Positions 1 to 9,208 of a stretch of 64,000 nucleotides of DNA are shown one piece after another. Origin of the DNA: Colwellia sp. PAMC 20917 (GTDB taxonomy: Bacteria > Pseudomonadota > Gammaproteobacteria > Enterobacterales > Alteromonadaceae); NCBI RefSeq assembly GCF_001767295.1, contig NZ_CP014944.1:2480001-2544000 (forward strand), in the 5' to 3' direction. The first letter of the stretch is position 1. Every line of letters starts with the position of its first letter. The translations under genes were made by a program, and so were the position numbers. Below the pieces are notes generated by a model. It saw nothing but the letters and a program-made list of their open reading frames with translations. It did no database searches and had not been told where the DNA came from.

Positions 1-615
1 CAAATCGATTTTCAAGCCGGCCAATACTTAAATTTTGTGATGAGTGAGGATGATAAACGTCCATTCTCTATTGCCAGTGCACCCAATGCTGAATTAATTG
101 AACTACAAATTGGTGCTTCAGGTGCTGACAGTTACCCAATGCAAGTTATTGAACATATTAAAGCCAACAATACCGTTACTGTTGAAATGCCACTAGGCAA
201 TGCGCAGCTGCGCAGTGAAAGTGAACGTCCGCTTTTACTTTTAGCGGGAGGTACAGGGTTTTCTTATATAAAATCTATGTATGAATTGTTAGCGTCACAA
301 AGGTCATCGCGAAAGATTACTGTTTATTGGGGTTTGCGTGATCAAAGTGCTTGTTATGAACTAGAAAAAACAGCTAAAATTATTGCAGGTCTAGAGAATG
401 GTACTTTTCACCCGGTGGTAGAGAACCCAGATGACAATTGGCAAGGTCAAGTTGGCATGGTTCACCACGTTGTGATGAAAGATATTAAAAATTTAGCCGA
501 TTATGATATTTATTTGGCCGGACGTTTTGATATGGTAGGCGCAGTTCGCACCGACTTTTTAGCGCAAGGCGCCTTAGTTGAACATATGTTTGCTGATGCT
601 TTTGCCTATATTTAA
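1..615 (+). CDS. fre: NAD(P)H-flavin reductase Fre, 5' truncated
   Basis: The C-terminal ~204 residues of an NAD(P)H:flavin oxidoreductase, open in frame from base 1, so the true start lies before the window. The FAD/flavin-binding motif RPFSIASAP (near residue 20 of the visible part) and the nucleotide-binding LLLAGGTGFSYIKSM are characteristic of Fre/LuxG in the ferredoxin-NADP reductase superfamily. The enzyme is cytosolic and reduces free FMN or riboflavin with NAD(P)H. The gene ends at a hairpin terminator before arfA. Family assignment is firm. The choice of fre over luxG rests on the absence of lux genes nearby. Confidence 0.9.
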   Translation, partial: QIDFQAGQYLNFVMSEDDKRPFSIASAPNAELIELQIGASGADSYPMQVIEHIKANNTVTVEMPLGNAQLRSESERPLLLLAGGTGFSYIKSMYELLASQRSSRKITVYWGLRDQSACYELEKTAKIIAGLENGTFHPVVENPDDNWQGQVGMVHHVVMKDIKNLADYDIYLAGRFDMVGAVRTDFLAQGALVEHMFADAFAYI

Positions 616-647
616 TATCAGATAAAGTTTTTAAATGAATGACCGAT

Positions 648-675
648 AAAGCCATCATACCGATGGCTTTTATTA
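648..675 (+). terminator. Terminator after fre
   Basis: A 9-bp perfect inverted repeat (AAAGCCATC 648-656, GATGGCTTT 662-670) with a 5-nt loop runs into a T-rich tail, 33 bases after the fre stop. Confidence 0.75.
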
Positions 676-691
676 TTGAAGAGAAAAATTA

Positions 692-895
692 ATGAGTAAA
701 AACAAGCAGGGTCAAGTATTGCAAAATACTTTAGCAACAGACTTAGGTCGAGGGAAAATCAAAGATAATTTTTTCGCGGCTCTTGTCACATCGAAAGTTT
801 ACAAACTGCAGGTGGTGCAGGCTAAAAAAGGTAAAGGTTCATTCAAACGTAGCAACAAACATCAAGGTAGAGAACCTTATTTAATGAATGCTTAG
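692..895 (+). CDS. arfA: Alternative ribosome-rescue factor ArfA
   Basis: A 67-residue basic protein. The core GRGKIKDNFFAALV (residues 19-32) and KKGKGSF (45-51) match ArfA (YhdL), which brings release factor 2 to ribosomes stalled on non-stop mRNA when tmRNA fails. E. coli ArfA is 72 aa and is active as a truncated ~55-aa form, so all functional residues here sit before residue ~52. In E. coli the mRNA is cut or ended inside the 3' coding end so that arfA is itself a tmRNA target. A 7-bp inverted repeat (AAGGTTC 834-840, GAACCTT 872-878) lies in the same place here, and a longer hairpin follows the stop. The start has a purine-rich GAAGAGA upstream. Confidence 0.85.
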   Translation: MSKNKQGQVLQNTLATDLGRGKIKDNFFAALVTSKVYKLQVVQAKKGKGSFKRSNKHQGREPYLMNA

Positions 896-929
896 TACGT
901 TAGTATTTATTAAATAGGGCTTTGTGAAG

Positions 930-971
930 ATAGTCATCATGGCGTGGGTGCTGATGACTATGTTATTTTTT
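930..971 (+). terminator. Strong hairpin terminator after arfA
   Basis: A 10-bp perfect inverted repeat (930-939 with 952-961) and a 12-nt loop are followed by GTTATTTTTT. It probably terminates arfA and may also serve as an RNase III substrate. Confidence 0.75.
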
Positions 972-995
972 ATAATGACTGACTAGCTTAAGTGG

Positions 996-1424
996 CTATT
1001 GATTCGCGATTCGATTGATACTTAAACCATCAATTAAAAAGCCATGACTCGCTAACCAAGTTGATGCATCTTCAGCATTGGTAAACACTTGCCGTTCATA
1101 AGACGCATCGGTATGCGGTATTAGCCTTTCTAATTGCATTTCTTTAGCAGCGCTCTCTGTGTAAATATGACAATCTTTGCTGCAACCATTGTTCTTGAAC
1201 CACTGGCAATGTTCTTCAATATGTTTATCAATTGCAGGAACACCGAATTCCCAATCCTCAAAAGAAGAAACAATAGCCCAAGGACTACCTTTAAGCGGGC
1301 TTGTTTTAGCACGAAACTCTTTAACATAGGCAATAATAGCCTCTTCGTTCCAAGTGCCAGAAAACCATTGCACAACAACATTGCCACAAACTTCAATTTT
1401 CCATTCTCCGTGAATGCTAAACAT
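996..1424 (-). CDS. Conserved hypothetical protein, STAS/SpoIIAA-like in outline
   Basis: A 142-residue soluble protein with no signal peptide or membrane segment. The N-terminus (MFSIHGEWKIEVCGNVVVQW) followed by FSGTWNEEAIIAYVKEFR and PWAIVSSFEDWEFG recalls the alternating strand-helix pattern of small STAS/SpoIIAA-like proteins common in marine gammaproteobacteria. That resemblance is by eye only. It contains Cys at residues 12, 73, 81 and 85. It lies 53 bases downstream of the acetyltransferase gene on the same strand and may be the last gene of the heme operon or separate. Function unknown. Codon use looks like its neighbours and nothing suggests transfer. Confidence 0.6.
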   Translation of the reverse strand: MFSIHGEWKIEVCGNVVVQWFSGTWNEEAIIAYVKEFRAKTSPLKGSPWAIVSSFEDWEFGVPAIDKHIEEHCQWFKNNGCSKDCHIYTESAAKEMQLERLIPHTDASYERQVFTNAEDASTWLASHGFLIDGLSINRIANQ

Positions 1425-1477
1425 AGTGGGCCTCTTTTATTTGCTTTCGATATAAGGTGTTTAAGCTCAAAATATTT

Positions 1478-2116
1478 TTAGACTGAGTCTTTTAATATAC
1501 TTTGTGGGCTAGCAACAAAGATTTGATAGGGTAAAGGCTCAGCCAGTAAATTTTCGTCGACAGCAAACTCAACGAAGCCACTTTCAGTAAAAAAGTGAGT
1601 AAGATCATCTATCGCCACTTTTTCAGTTTGTAAATCAGCCGCTTGATAATAAGCTTTAATACCTTCATCCTCACATTCATCGGCATCAACAAAGAGATGC
1701 ATAGGCATGCTTAATACCGTAATAGATTGAGCTTTTTGATGATGTTTAACAATCTCTCTAAGTAGGTATTGCCCAATCGCTTGTCTACGATATTGTGGCA
1801 GAACACTGATCGCTTCTAGTAAAATATGTGTTTTAGCTTTTTTGGTTTCAGCAGTAATGCTTAATTGTTCACATAAGCCCTGCTCGAGGTTTTGGCCTTT
1901 AAAATAAAGGTTAAGTGGAATTTCCCAGTCAGTATCTTCGTTGGCTAATAAAGTATAAGAGCCAACAGCATCACGGTGTTTATTAAGGGTGATTAGCTCA
2001 ATTTCAGCTTTAGCAATAATATCGCCTTGCTCGTTTTTTATATTGATTTCTTGGCATAATTGCCAATCAAAAGCACCAGCAATTTCAGGTTTTTTAAAGT
2101 CGACTGTTAAATTCAT
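1478..2116 (-). CDS. GNAT-family N-acetyltransferase
   Basis: A 212-residue protein. The central stretch LLEAISVLPQYRRQAIGQYLL (about residues 100-120) has the acetyl-CoA-binding motif A pattern (V-x-P-x-x-R-x-x-x-x-G) of GNAT acetyltransferases, with Q/R-x-x-A/G-I-G forming the pyrophosphate loop. The start codon overlaps the hemY stop by 4 bases (ATGA), so it is translationally coupled to the heme genes. The substrate is unknown. The N-terminal ~90 residues do not resemble a known domain. It could act on a small molecule or a protein. Confidence 0.65.
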   Translation of the reverse strand: MNLTVDFKKPEIAGAFDWQLCQEINIKNEQGDIIAKAEIELITLNKHRDAVGSYTLLANEDTDWEIPLNLYFKGQNLEQGLCEQLSITAETKKAKTHILLEAISVLPQYRRQAIGQYLLREIVKHHQKAQSITVLSMPMHLFVDADECEDEGIKAYYQAADLQTEKVAIDDLTHFFTESGFVEFAVDENLLAEPLPYQIFVASPQSILKDSV

Positions 2117-3357
2117 TTTTGTTCGTTTCCGTTATTTATAGCTAAGGTATTATTCTTAAAATTGTCAATTTGACCTACAGCTTTATTTAATACTTGATTG
2201 GCTTTTTTATATTCGCCTTGCTGCTCTAATACTTGAGAGAAATTCAGTAAATCAATAACATCGTATTGTGTACCTGCTAAATTAACCAGGCTATTAAAGG
2301 CTTTTTCTGCCATCGGCAGTTGTCGAGATTTTGCGGCTAAATTAGCTAAACAACTTAACCACTTTCCGCTGTGAGGATCATTATGTAACTGTTTTTGAAC
2401 GGCACTGATTAATTCATCAGTAGCCGAAATAGGTAGCTGGCGAATATTCTTTAAAAAAGTATCGTCTGCGCCTTTTTTAATCACAGGTAATAATATTTTA
2501 TTGAGTGGCTCAGTAATTTTGTGCTCGGCTAATACTCGACAGTAAGCCCAGAGAATAACTTCATTATGTTTTAATTTGCGAGTAAGTTTGTGCCACCGTT
2601 GTGCCAATGAATCGTTATTTTCTTTGCGTATTGTTTCATTAAAAGCACCGTAGAAAGCGCTTGCTTCCCATAGTGCTATTTTTTCATTTGTAATGGCTTT
2701 TTGTTTACGGGCTGAAACAAGTTGCTCTATCACATAATCAAAACGTTTTTCTTGCAAGCTTAAGATGATCTCTAAGCTTAATAACCTTGCATCATGACCA
2801 ATTTGTTTGTGATGCTTATCAATAATACTCCGTGCCTGTGCAAAGTCTTCCTGAGAAATTAATAACTTAATCGTCACGAGTACTGATTCTAAACCCGAGT
2901 CTTTAACGCCATTGTCTTCTTGCGCTAATAAAGCTAAGTAGTGATTCGTGTTTGATCGCAGCGATTGTTTTGACGATGCTGCAGCAGCCAATAGATAAGA
3001 CGTATGAGTAAATCTTGAGGGTTCAGCCGCTTTAGCAAACAAATGCTCTGCCTGTTGGTTGTCCTCAAGAATAAAAGCAGCAATGCCGCGATTAAAGTCC
3101 CTTAAACCTCGACGGCGATTAGCAAAAGCAATTTTGTTCCAGCCGCCAAAACCTAAACGTAGACTGCCACGCACAAGTGTCATCGATAACCCTAAGGCGA
3201 TAAATAATAGCGTTAACATAATACATGCCATTACTACGGTTGATTCTATGGTTAAATCGCCCATCGCAATTAAGATATAACCTTTTTCATTTATTAGCAG
3301 TGGGCTAATAGCAACCGCAGCAAAAAATATTAATATCCACAGTATTAATTTTTTCAT
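2113..3357 (-). CDS. hemY: HemY, TPR-containing inner-membrane protein of the heme cluster
   Basis: 414 aa, close to the usual ~400. Two N-terminal membrane segments (about residues 4-24 and 42-65) are followed by a cytoplasmic helical region with TPR-like repeats. These include RRGLRDFNRGIAAFILEDNQQAEHLFAKAAE near residue 85 and KANQVLNKAVGQI near the C-terminus. This matches enterobacterial-type HemY, a membrane protein of the heme operon whose exact role is unsettled; it is not the HemY protoporphyrinogen oxidase of Gram-positives. The start overlaps the hemX stop by one base (TAATG), and the 3' end overlaps the acetyltransferase start. Confidence 0.9.
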   Translation of the reverse strand: MKKLILWILIFFAAVAISPLLINEKGYILIAMGDLTIESTVVMACIMLTLLFIALGLSMTLVRGSLRLGFGGWNKIAFANRRRGLRDFNRGIAAFILEDNQQAEHLFAKAAEPSRFTHTSYLLAAAASSKQSLRSNTNHYLALLAQEDNGVKDSGLESVLVTIKLLISQEDFAQARSIIDKHHKQIGHDARLLSLEIILSLQEKRFDYVIEQLVSARKQKAITNEKIALWEASAFYGAFNETIRKENNDSLAQRWHKLTRKLKHNEVILWAYCRVLAEHKITEPLNKILLPVIKKGADDTFLKNIRQLPISATDELISAVQKQLHNDPHSGKWLSCLANLAAKSRQLPMAEKAFNSLVNLAGTQYDVIDLLNFSQVLEQQGEYKKANQVLNKAVGQIDNFKNNTLAINNGNEQK

Positions 3358-4766
3358 TATAAGGCCTCATTCGTGCTGTTAGGCTGCACTTTTGACTCTT
3401 GTGGTGCAACTTCTTCAGGTAGTGTCTTAGATGAGCCATTAAGTGCTTTTTCTTTGTCTTCGGGTAATTTATCAGGCATTACTTGAGGCGTTAATGAATC
3501 AAGTGTTGGTTTTAAGGGCGTTTCTGCTAGCACTTTACTCATCGCTTTTAGCGATAAAAGCGTACTGGGGTAATCATAAGTGATTATCTTACCTTTTAGT
3601 TTTTGAATAGCTTGATAAAAGCTTTGATTTTCAACTTTTTGCATATCAAAGTATTCTGTTAACCATAGTTGAATGTCATTTAAGGTTTGATTATAAATTT
3701 TCTGTTTTTTCTCTGTCACTGCCCACTGAGCTAATTGTAACTTTAAGCTAAGGTTTTCAATAAGATTTTGTTGATGTTGTGGCGACATTAATGGCTTTAC
3801 ATTACCGCTACTTCTGCGGACAGTAATAAAATCAGCAAGAATTTTTTGCCATGTTTTTGCAAGATTTTCTCGCCAATCATTGGTGCTTTCAGATAATGTG
3901 AAATCACTGTTCTTGTTGTCATTATCTGGAATTTTAACCATAGCCAAGGGTAAGTTTGCCAGTTGATGACTCATCGCCATTAAGGTCATAACGGTATCTT
4001 CGTTGTCTACAACAGGTATTAATGTTAACTGTGCGATGTCTTGACGAATTAATTGACGAATAGGTAAAAACTGCGGATCTTTAAGTTCTTTGAGGCGCAT
4101 ATCAGCATCTTTTAGCAAGCCAATTGCTGCTCTTGTATCTTGCTCTAGCCACATCGTGCGAGTGGCAATACGAATAAGGTACTCTGCTTCGTGTAATAAC
4201 CAATCACTGGGTTGATTTTGTGATAATCGTTCAACAGCCTTTTCAAGTTGAGCGATTTTAACTTGGCTGTCTGTTGTTATTGTTGCAATCTCACGGTTTA
4301 AACGTTGTGAAAACATGGTTTGTTGCTGAGCAAATAACTGCTTAACTTTTTGCTCACTACTGGCCAAACTTTGTTGGGTTTTTTGCTCACTAGTAGCTAA
4401 AATTTGCTGAGTTTGTTGTAATAATTCTGCCTTGCTCTGTGCTTGTTGCTGCATATCCCAGTAATATAAACCGCCGACACCAACACTTGCTGCTAAAGCT
4501 ATGATTAAGGAAACTACGGCAGTCTTAGATAATTTTTGTTTATGCATCTTTGTATCATTCGCCACCGATGGTTTAGCTTTTTTTTCTGAGGTTTTAATGG
4601 CTGGTTTTTTCTCGTTAACCACAGCTGAGTCTTTATTTTTTTCCGGGGACTTCTGCTCTTCACTCGAGGATGCTAGTGAAATAGAAGTTGAAAAACCTTG
4701 CTCTGACTTTTCGTCAGTCGCTTTTGTTTCTGAAGTATTTGACTCGTTTAGCTTTTTATCAGTCAT
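3357..4766 (-). CDS. hemX: HemX, membrane protein of the heme cluster
   Basis: About 469 aa from the chosen start (MTDKKLNES), which has GGAAA a few bases upstream. Longer in-frame starts up to 4826 would lie deep inside hemD. The N-terminal ~90 residues are a low-complexity S/E/K-rich cytoplasmic tail. One membrane segment follows (LSKTAVVSLIIALAASVGVG, roughly residues 80-105). After it comes a Q-rich coiled coil (QQAQSKAELLQQTQQILATS) and a helical periplasmic domain of the HemX family (DSWLLHEAEYLIRIA-type motif). Older annotations call this uroporphyrinogen-III methyltransferase, but no SAM-methyltransferase motifs are present. It sits between hemD and hemY with overlapping ends. Confidence 0.88.
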   Translation of the reverse strand: MTDKKLNESNTSETKATDEKSEQGFSTSISLASSSEEQKSPEKNKDSAVVNEKKPAIKTSEKKAKPSVANDTKMHKQKLSKTAVVSLIIALAASVGVGGLYYWDMQQQAQSKAELLQQTQQILATSEQKTQQSLASSEQKVKQLFAQQQTMFSQRLNREIATITTDSQVKIAQLEKAVERLSQNQPSDWLLHEAEYLIRIATRTMWLEQDTRAAIGLLKDADMRLKELKDPQFLPIRQLIRQDIAQLTLIPVVDNEDTVMTLMAMSHQLANLPLAMVKIPDNDNKNSDFTLSESTNDWRENLAKTWQKILADFITVRRSSGNVKPLMSPQHQQNLIENLSLKLQLAQWAVTEKKQKIYNQTLNDIQLWLTEYFDMQKVENQSFYQAIQKLKGKIITYDYPSTLLSLKAMSKVLAETPLKPTLDSLTPQVMPDKLPEDKEKALNGSSKTLPEEVAPQESKVQPNSTNEAL

Positions 4767-5517
4767 TATTTTTTCCATATGAAGTGATTGCACTAAGCAT
4801 GGCTTGATCATTAGCACCGTTAGCATTAATGATATTGAGTAATCCTAGTTGTTTCGCTTGTTCGGCAATGCGCTCACTAGCGACAATCCATAAACAAGTA
4901 GTTTGCCAATAACTCTCTGAATGCTTTATTAAGTGTACTATGCTTTCTAGCAAAGCGTTACTGGTTATGACAATACAATTTATTCGCTGATTTCGCCATT
5001 GTTGAACCTGTTTTTGCGTGACGGGAAGCCAGACTTTTTTATAGCTTTCTAAATAGTGAACCTCGGCGCCTCGCAAGGTGAGTTGCTGGGCAATATGCTC
5101 TCGACCACCGTCACCACGAACAATAATAATGGTTTCGCCACTGATTATTTTTTCATCGAGTATATTAAGTGCTAATAAACCTTCGCTGGTATGAAGTTCA
5201 GGGGAAACAGCACTAAGCCCTTTTGCTTTTAAAGCGTTTAGTGTTGCGCTACCGATAGCAATAACGCGTTTTTGTTGCCATTGAGAAAAATCAACAGCGC
5301 AATGAGCAAACTCAACCGCAGCGACACTGACAAAAATAACAATGGCTTGCGGATATTGTTTGATGAGCTTTTTAGTGGTGATTTTACAAGCAAGTGATTG
5401 ATAATCAAAGAACGGTTGGCAGTGACTGTCAATGCCGATACTTTTTAACTGTTGCGCTAAAGCACGTCCTGCTTTTTCAGGACGTGTGATTAAAACGTGT
5501 GTGTTACTGTTGTGCAT
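4759..5517 (-). CDS. hemD: Uroporphyrinogen-III synthase
   Basis: 252 aa from the start [17 protein letters not shown], which has CAGG just upstream and overlaps the hemC stop by 14 bases. HemD closes hydroxymethylbilane to uroporphyrinogen III with inversion of ring D. The N-terminal ITRPEKAG, the middle [16 protein letters not shown] (family motif RG-x-GGRE) and the C-terminal [11 protein letters not shown] with [15 protein letters not shown] are typical of this otherwise poorly conserved family. Second gene product of the hem pathway in this operon, directly after hemC. Confidence 0.92.
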   Translation of the reverse strand: MHNSNTHVLITRPEKAGRALAQQLKSIGIDSHCQPFFDYQSLACKITTKKLIKQYPQAIVIFVSVAAVEFAHCAVDFSQWQQKRVIAIGSATLNALKAKGLSAVSPELHTSEGLLALNILDEKIISGETIIIVRGDGGREHIAQQLTLRGAEVHYLESYKKVWLPVTQKQVQQWRNQRINCIVITSNALLESIVHLIKHSESYWQTTCLWIVASERIAEQAKQLGLLNIINANGANDQAMLSAITSYGKNND

Positions 5518-6439
5518 AAACCTGACGCAATATTTTATCAGCGCCTTTTTCAAGGAGTTGCTCAGCCAGTGTATTACCTAGTTGTTCCGCATCTTTGCTC
5601 TCACCGGTTATTTCACTGGTCAGTATTTCACTACCGTCAGTTGCGCCCACTAAACCACGTAAAAAAACTTGACCATTGTTTTGAATGACAGCGTAGCTCC
5701 CAATAGGGACCTGGCAACCACCTTCTAAAGCGCGGTTCATCGCTCGTTCTGCTAACACCCGAATACGGGTAGTTTCACAACCCAATGGCGCCAGTAAAGC
5801 TTTAAGGGCTTCATCGTTGGTTCTACATTCAATTCCGACAGCACCTTGTCCGTTTGCGGGCAACATGACCTCGGGTTCAATAAACTCTTGAATTCGTTCA
5901 GGCATCGCCAAACGTATTAATCCGGCTGCGGCAAGTATAATGGCATCATATTCGCCATTATCTAATTTTTTTAAACGGGTATTTACGTTACCGCGCAAAT
6001 CACGAATGTCTAAATCTGGGCGCATGGCTTTAATTTGGCATTGACGACGTAAACTTGAGGTACCAACAACAGCACCCTGTGGCAGTTCGGCTAAACTGTT
6101 AATGGTGTTGGAGACGAAGGCATCACGAGGGTCTTCACGAGGACAAATTACTTCTAAGCCTAGCCCTTCAGGAAATTCTACCGGGACATCTTTCATTGAA
6201 TGAACCGCGATGTCAGCACGGTCTTCTAACATGGCAACTTCGAGTTCTTTAACAAATAAACCTTTACCACCGACTTTAGCTAAAGGTGTATCTAAAATAA
6301 TATCGCCTTTGGTGGTCATGGGAACAAGTTCAACAATAATGCCAGCGTGGAAATGCTCTAATTGTGCTTTTACATATTCGGCTTGCCATAAAGCGAGTGC
6401 ACTTTTACGTGTGGCAATGCGTACGGTTGTTGTGCTCAT
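5504..6439 (-). CDS. hemC: Porphobilinogen deaminase (hydroxymethylbilane synthase)
   Basis: 311 aa, the usual length. It polymerises four porphobilinogens into hydroxymethylbilane on a dipyrromethane cofactor. [20 protein letters not shown] opens the protein. [13 protein letters not shown] and [11 protein letters not shown] follow, then GTSSLRRQ and [11 protein letters not shown] (substrate-binding arginines), and the cofactor cysteine lies in [19 protein letters not shown] is correctly spaced before the start. Only 4 bases separate it from the upstream cyaY stop, so the two are cotranscribed. Confidence 0.97.
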   Translation of the reverse strand: MSTTTVRIATRKSALALWQAEYVKAQLEHFHAGIIVELVPMTTKGDIILDTPLAKVGGKGLFVKELEVAMLEDRADIAVHSMKDVPVEFPEGLGLEVICPREDPRDAFVSNTINSLAELPQGAVVGTSSLRRQCQIKAMRPDLDIRDLRGNVNTRLKKLDNGEYDAIILAAAGLIRLAMPERIQEFIEPEVMLPANGQGAVGIECRTNDEALKALLAPLGCETTRIRVLAERAMNRALEGGCQVPIGSYAVIQNNGQVFLRGLVGATDGSEILTSEITGESKDAEQLGNTLAEQLLEKGADKILRQVYAQQ

Positions 6440-6443
6440 TAAA

Positions 6444-6764
6444 TTATCCTGCGCTAATAGTTATTTCGGTGTCGGCCTGAATACTGATCGCTTTTGATAA
6501 GAATTGCCAAAGTTCGCCACCACCACGTTTGTCTGTCCATTGGCCATCTTCACACTGAAAATGATGACCATTAAATTTAGTTGCTACCCATATTTCCTGC
6601 AAGGGTGCTTGTTTATTAATGATGACTTTGCTGCCACTTTTAAAGGTCAGTGTTAACATGCCACCCACACCCTCATAATCAATGTCGGTACCACAATCTT
6701 CAATGGCTTCTTCTATTTGAAGAATAATTTCATCGGCAAGTAAATTGTATTGGCTGTCGTTCAT
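6444..6764 (-). CDS. cyaY: CyaY, bacterial frataxin
   Basis: 106 aa, full family length. Frataxins bind iron and modulate Fe-S cluster assembly at IscS. The acidic first helix ([19 protein letters not shown]) and the central sheet [41 protein letters not shown] match the fold, including the conserved IN-KQ-P-QEIW signature. The start has AGGAAG. It is the first gene of the heme operon here, whereas in E. coli cyaY is separate from hemCDXY, so iron handling and porphyrin synthesis appear to share a transcript. Confidence 0.95.
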   Translation of the reverse strand: MNDSQYNLLADEIILQIEEAIEDCGTDIDYEGVGGMLTLTFKSGSKVIINKQAPLQEIWVATKFNGHHFQCEDGQWTDKRGGGELWQFLSKAISIQADTEITISAG

Positions 6765-6845
6765 TAATGCTTCCTTTTCTAGCGCAATGAAATTTATTCA
6801 TCTTTGCTAGCTATTTGTTGGTCATGAGATTATAAAACGTCTATC

Positions 6846-7052
6846 ATGAGAAAAAAATCGAATAAATCAAGTATGCGTAAACAAAATTCAATTATTTTAG
6901 CGTTTTTTATTATATCAGTGCTTTTAAGTGGATGTGGAATTAAAGGTCCACTAACGCAAAAATCTGTGCAAGTAAAAGTACAGCAACAAACTGAACACGC
7001 TAATACACAGCCAAAACAAAACTCACCAGCACCAAAATCGCAGGAAAATTAA
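6846..7052 (+). CDS. lptM: LptM-like small lipoprotein (YifL family)
   Basis: 68 aa with a basic N-terminus, a hydrophobic signal segment and the lipobox LLSGC followed by GIKGPL. This is the hallmark of LptM/YifL, the outer-membrane lipoprotein that helps assembly of the LptD-LptE LPS translocon. The rest is a Q/P-rich tail (QNSPAPKSQEN). It lies just before lysA, two bases from its start, and diverges from cyaY across an 80-bp promoter gap. A second in-frame ATG at codon 10 (MRKQNS) is an alternative start; neither has a strong ribosome binding site. Confidence 0.85.
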   Translation: MRKKSNKSSMRKQNSIILAFFIISVLLSGCGIKGPLTQKSVQVKVQQQTEHANTQPKQNSPAPKSQEN

Positions 7053-7054
7053 TC

Positions 7055-8305
7055 GTGGATTTTTTTAATTACAAAAACACTTCTCTGTATGCTGAAGATT
7101 GTGCCGTTACTCAACTTGTTAAGCAACATGGTACGCCGTTATATATATATTCACGAGCGACTATTGAGCGCCACTGGCATGCGTTTGACCAAGCCGCTGG
7201 TGATAAACCACATTTAGTGTGTTATGCGGTGAAAGCCAACAGTAACCTTGCCGTACTCAATGTGATGGCACGTTTAGGTAGTGGTTTTGATATTGTTTCA
7301 AAAGGCGAACTTGCTCGTGTATTACAAGCCGGCGGTGATGCCCGTAAAGTGGTATTTTCGGGCGTTGGCAAAAAGTCAGATGAAATTGCTTTTGCCTTAG
7401 AAAAGGGTATTTATTGCTTCAATGTTGAATCAGCAGCAGAGCTAACGCGTATTCAGCAGGTAGCCGAGCGCATGAAAATGACTGCACCGGTCTCTTTAAG
7501 AGTAAACCCTGATGTAGATGCTGGTACGCATCCTTATATATCGACAGGCTTAAAAGAAAATAAATTTGGTATTAGCATTGATGATGCCTTTGAGCTTTAC
7601 CAACACGCCAATAGTTTATCAAATATTGCTGTAAAGGGCATTGATTGCCATATTGGTTCGCAGTTAACTGAAGTACAACCCTTTTTAGACGCACTTGATC
7701 GAGTACTCGCACTCGTTGACCGCCTCGCAGAGGTAAATATTAGCTTATCGCATATCGATGTTGGCGGTGGTTTAGGCGTATGTTATAACGACGAAACGCC
7801 ACCTCATCCTAACGAATACGCGAAAGCGATTGCGGATAAGTTAGCCGATCGTGATATTACGCTGATTTATGAGCCCGGTCGTGCCATTATGGCTAATGCT
7901 GGAATTTTAGTGACCGAAGTTGAATTACTAAAAACGAATCAAGACAGACATTTTGCGATTGTTGATGCCGCGATGAATGATTTAATTCGTCCATCGCTTT
8001 ATCAAGCATGGCAAGCGATTATCGAAGTTGAAAAAAATGAACTCACCAGTAAAAAAACTTACGACATTGTTGGTCCTATTTGTGAAACCGGTGATTTTCT
8101 GGGTAAAGCTCGAGAACTAAGTATCGTGGCTGGTGATCTCTTAGCGATCCGTTCATCGGGTGCCTATGGTTTTTCGATGAGTTCAAATTATAATAGTCGC
8201 CCAAAAGCGGCTGAAATTATGGTCGATGGTGAAAAAAATCATTTGATCCGTGCTCGGGAAACACTTGAGCAATTATGGCAAGGCGAGTCTTTGTTACCAA
8301 AATAA
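7055..8305 (+). CDS. lysA: Diaminopimelate decarboxylase
   Basis: 416 aa. PLP enzyme that decarboxylates meso-diaminopimelate to lysine. The PLP lysine is in HLVCYAVKANSNLAVL, the phosphate loop in IDVGGGLGV, and EPGRAIMANAG and GPICETGDFLG are family signatures. The start is GTG, preceded by AGGAAA at the right distance, and lies two bases after the lptM stop. The lptM-lysA-dapF order is common in gammaproteobacteria and links two enzymes acting on diaminopimelate. Confidence 0.97.
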   Translation: MDFFNYKNTSLYAEDCAVTQLVKQHGTPLYIYSRATIERHWHAFDQAAGDKPHLVCYAVKANSNLAVLNVMARLGSGFDIVSKGELARVLQAGGDARKVVFSGVGKKSDEIAFALEKGIYCFNVESAAELTRIQQVAERMKMTAPVSLRVNPDVDAGTHPYISTGLKENKFGISIDDAFELYQHANSLSNIAVKGIDCHIGSQLTEVQPFLDALDRVLALVDRLAEVNISLSHIDVGGGLGVCYNDETPPHPNEYAKAIADKLADRDITLIYEPGRAIMANAGILVTEVELLKTNQDRHFAIVDAAMNDLIRPSLYQAWQAIIEVEKNELTSKKTYDIVGPICETGDFLGKARELSIVAGDLLAIRSSGAYGFSMSSNYNSRPKAAEIMVDGEKNHLIRARETLEQLWQGESLLPK

Positions 8306-8330
8306 GTATTAAATTGAATATGGGAAGTAA

Positions 8331-9161
8331 ATGTTAGTTAATTTTTCAAAAATGCACGGTTTAGGTAACGACTTCCTAGTACTAGACAATGTTACCCAGA
8401 ATGTTTATTTGTCTAATGAGCAAATAAAGCAGTTATCCGATCGTAATTTCGGTGTCGGTTTTGATCAAGTGTTAGTGGTTGAACCACCGTACGATCCCGA
8501 TTTAGATTTTCATTATCGCATCTTTAATGCCGACGGTAGTGAAGTTGGGCAGTGTGGCAATGGTGCTCGTTGTTTTGCTAAATTTGTGCGTTTAAAAGGC
8601 TTAACGAATAAAAATAAAATTAAGGTGTCGACACAGTCAGGCAAGATGACCTTATTTGTTGAACGCGATGGTAACGTTTCAGTGAATATGCCAACACCTA
8701 AGTTTGAACCAAGCCAAATTCCATTTACTGCCCAAAAAGTAGAAGGTACTTACATTCTTCGCAGTGATGAAGACACCGTGTTGTGTGGTGTGGTTTCTTT
8801 AGGTAATCCGCATTGTGTGCTGACAGTTGACTCGGTTGATGAGGCTCCCGTTGAGACGTTAGGTAAGGCTTTGTCACATCACGAACGCTTTCCCCAGCAA
8901 GTGAATGTTGGCTTTATGGAAATTGTTGCCCCTGACTACATTAAACTTCGTGTTTATGAACGTGGTTCCGCTGAAACGTTAGCTTGTGGTAGTGGTGCTT
9001 GTGCAGCGGTAGTTATTGGCCAAATACAAAATAAATTAGGTCGAGATGTTACGGTGGAATTACCGGGCGGTAAGTTAAAGGTTTATTGGAAAGGACCAGG
9101 TAATTCAGTCAAAATGACCGGCCCAGCCGTACATGTATTTGACGGGCAATTAAATTTATAA
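8331..9161 (+). CDS. dapF: Diaminopimelate epimerase
   Basis: 276 aa, normal length. Interconverts LL- and meso-diaminopimelate without a cofactor, using two catalytic cysteines. They are visible in [13 protein letters not shown] and in [14 protein letters not shown]. The opening [15 protein letters not shown] is the classical N-terminal motif. GGGAAG precedes the ATG. It lies 25 bases after lysA, so the two are almost certainly one operon. Confidence 0.98.
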   Translation: MLVNFSKMHGLGNDFLVLDNVTQNVYLSNEQIKQLSDRNFGVGFDQVLVVEPPYDPDLDFHYRIFNADGSEVGQCGNGARCFAKFVRLKGLTNKNKIKVSTQSGKMTLFVERDGNVSVNMPTPKFEPSQIPFTAQKVEGTYILRSDEDTVLCGVVSLGNPHCVLTVDSVDEAPVETLGKALSHHERFPQQVNVGFMEIVAPDYIKLRVYERGSAETLACGSGACAAVVIGQIQNKLGRDVTVELPGGKLKVYWKGPGNSVKMTGPAVHVFDGQLNL

Positions 9162-9208
9162 TCAGCATAAAGTTAGCTTATTAACTATTCAAGATATAGA
9201 GAATTAAT

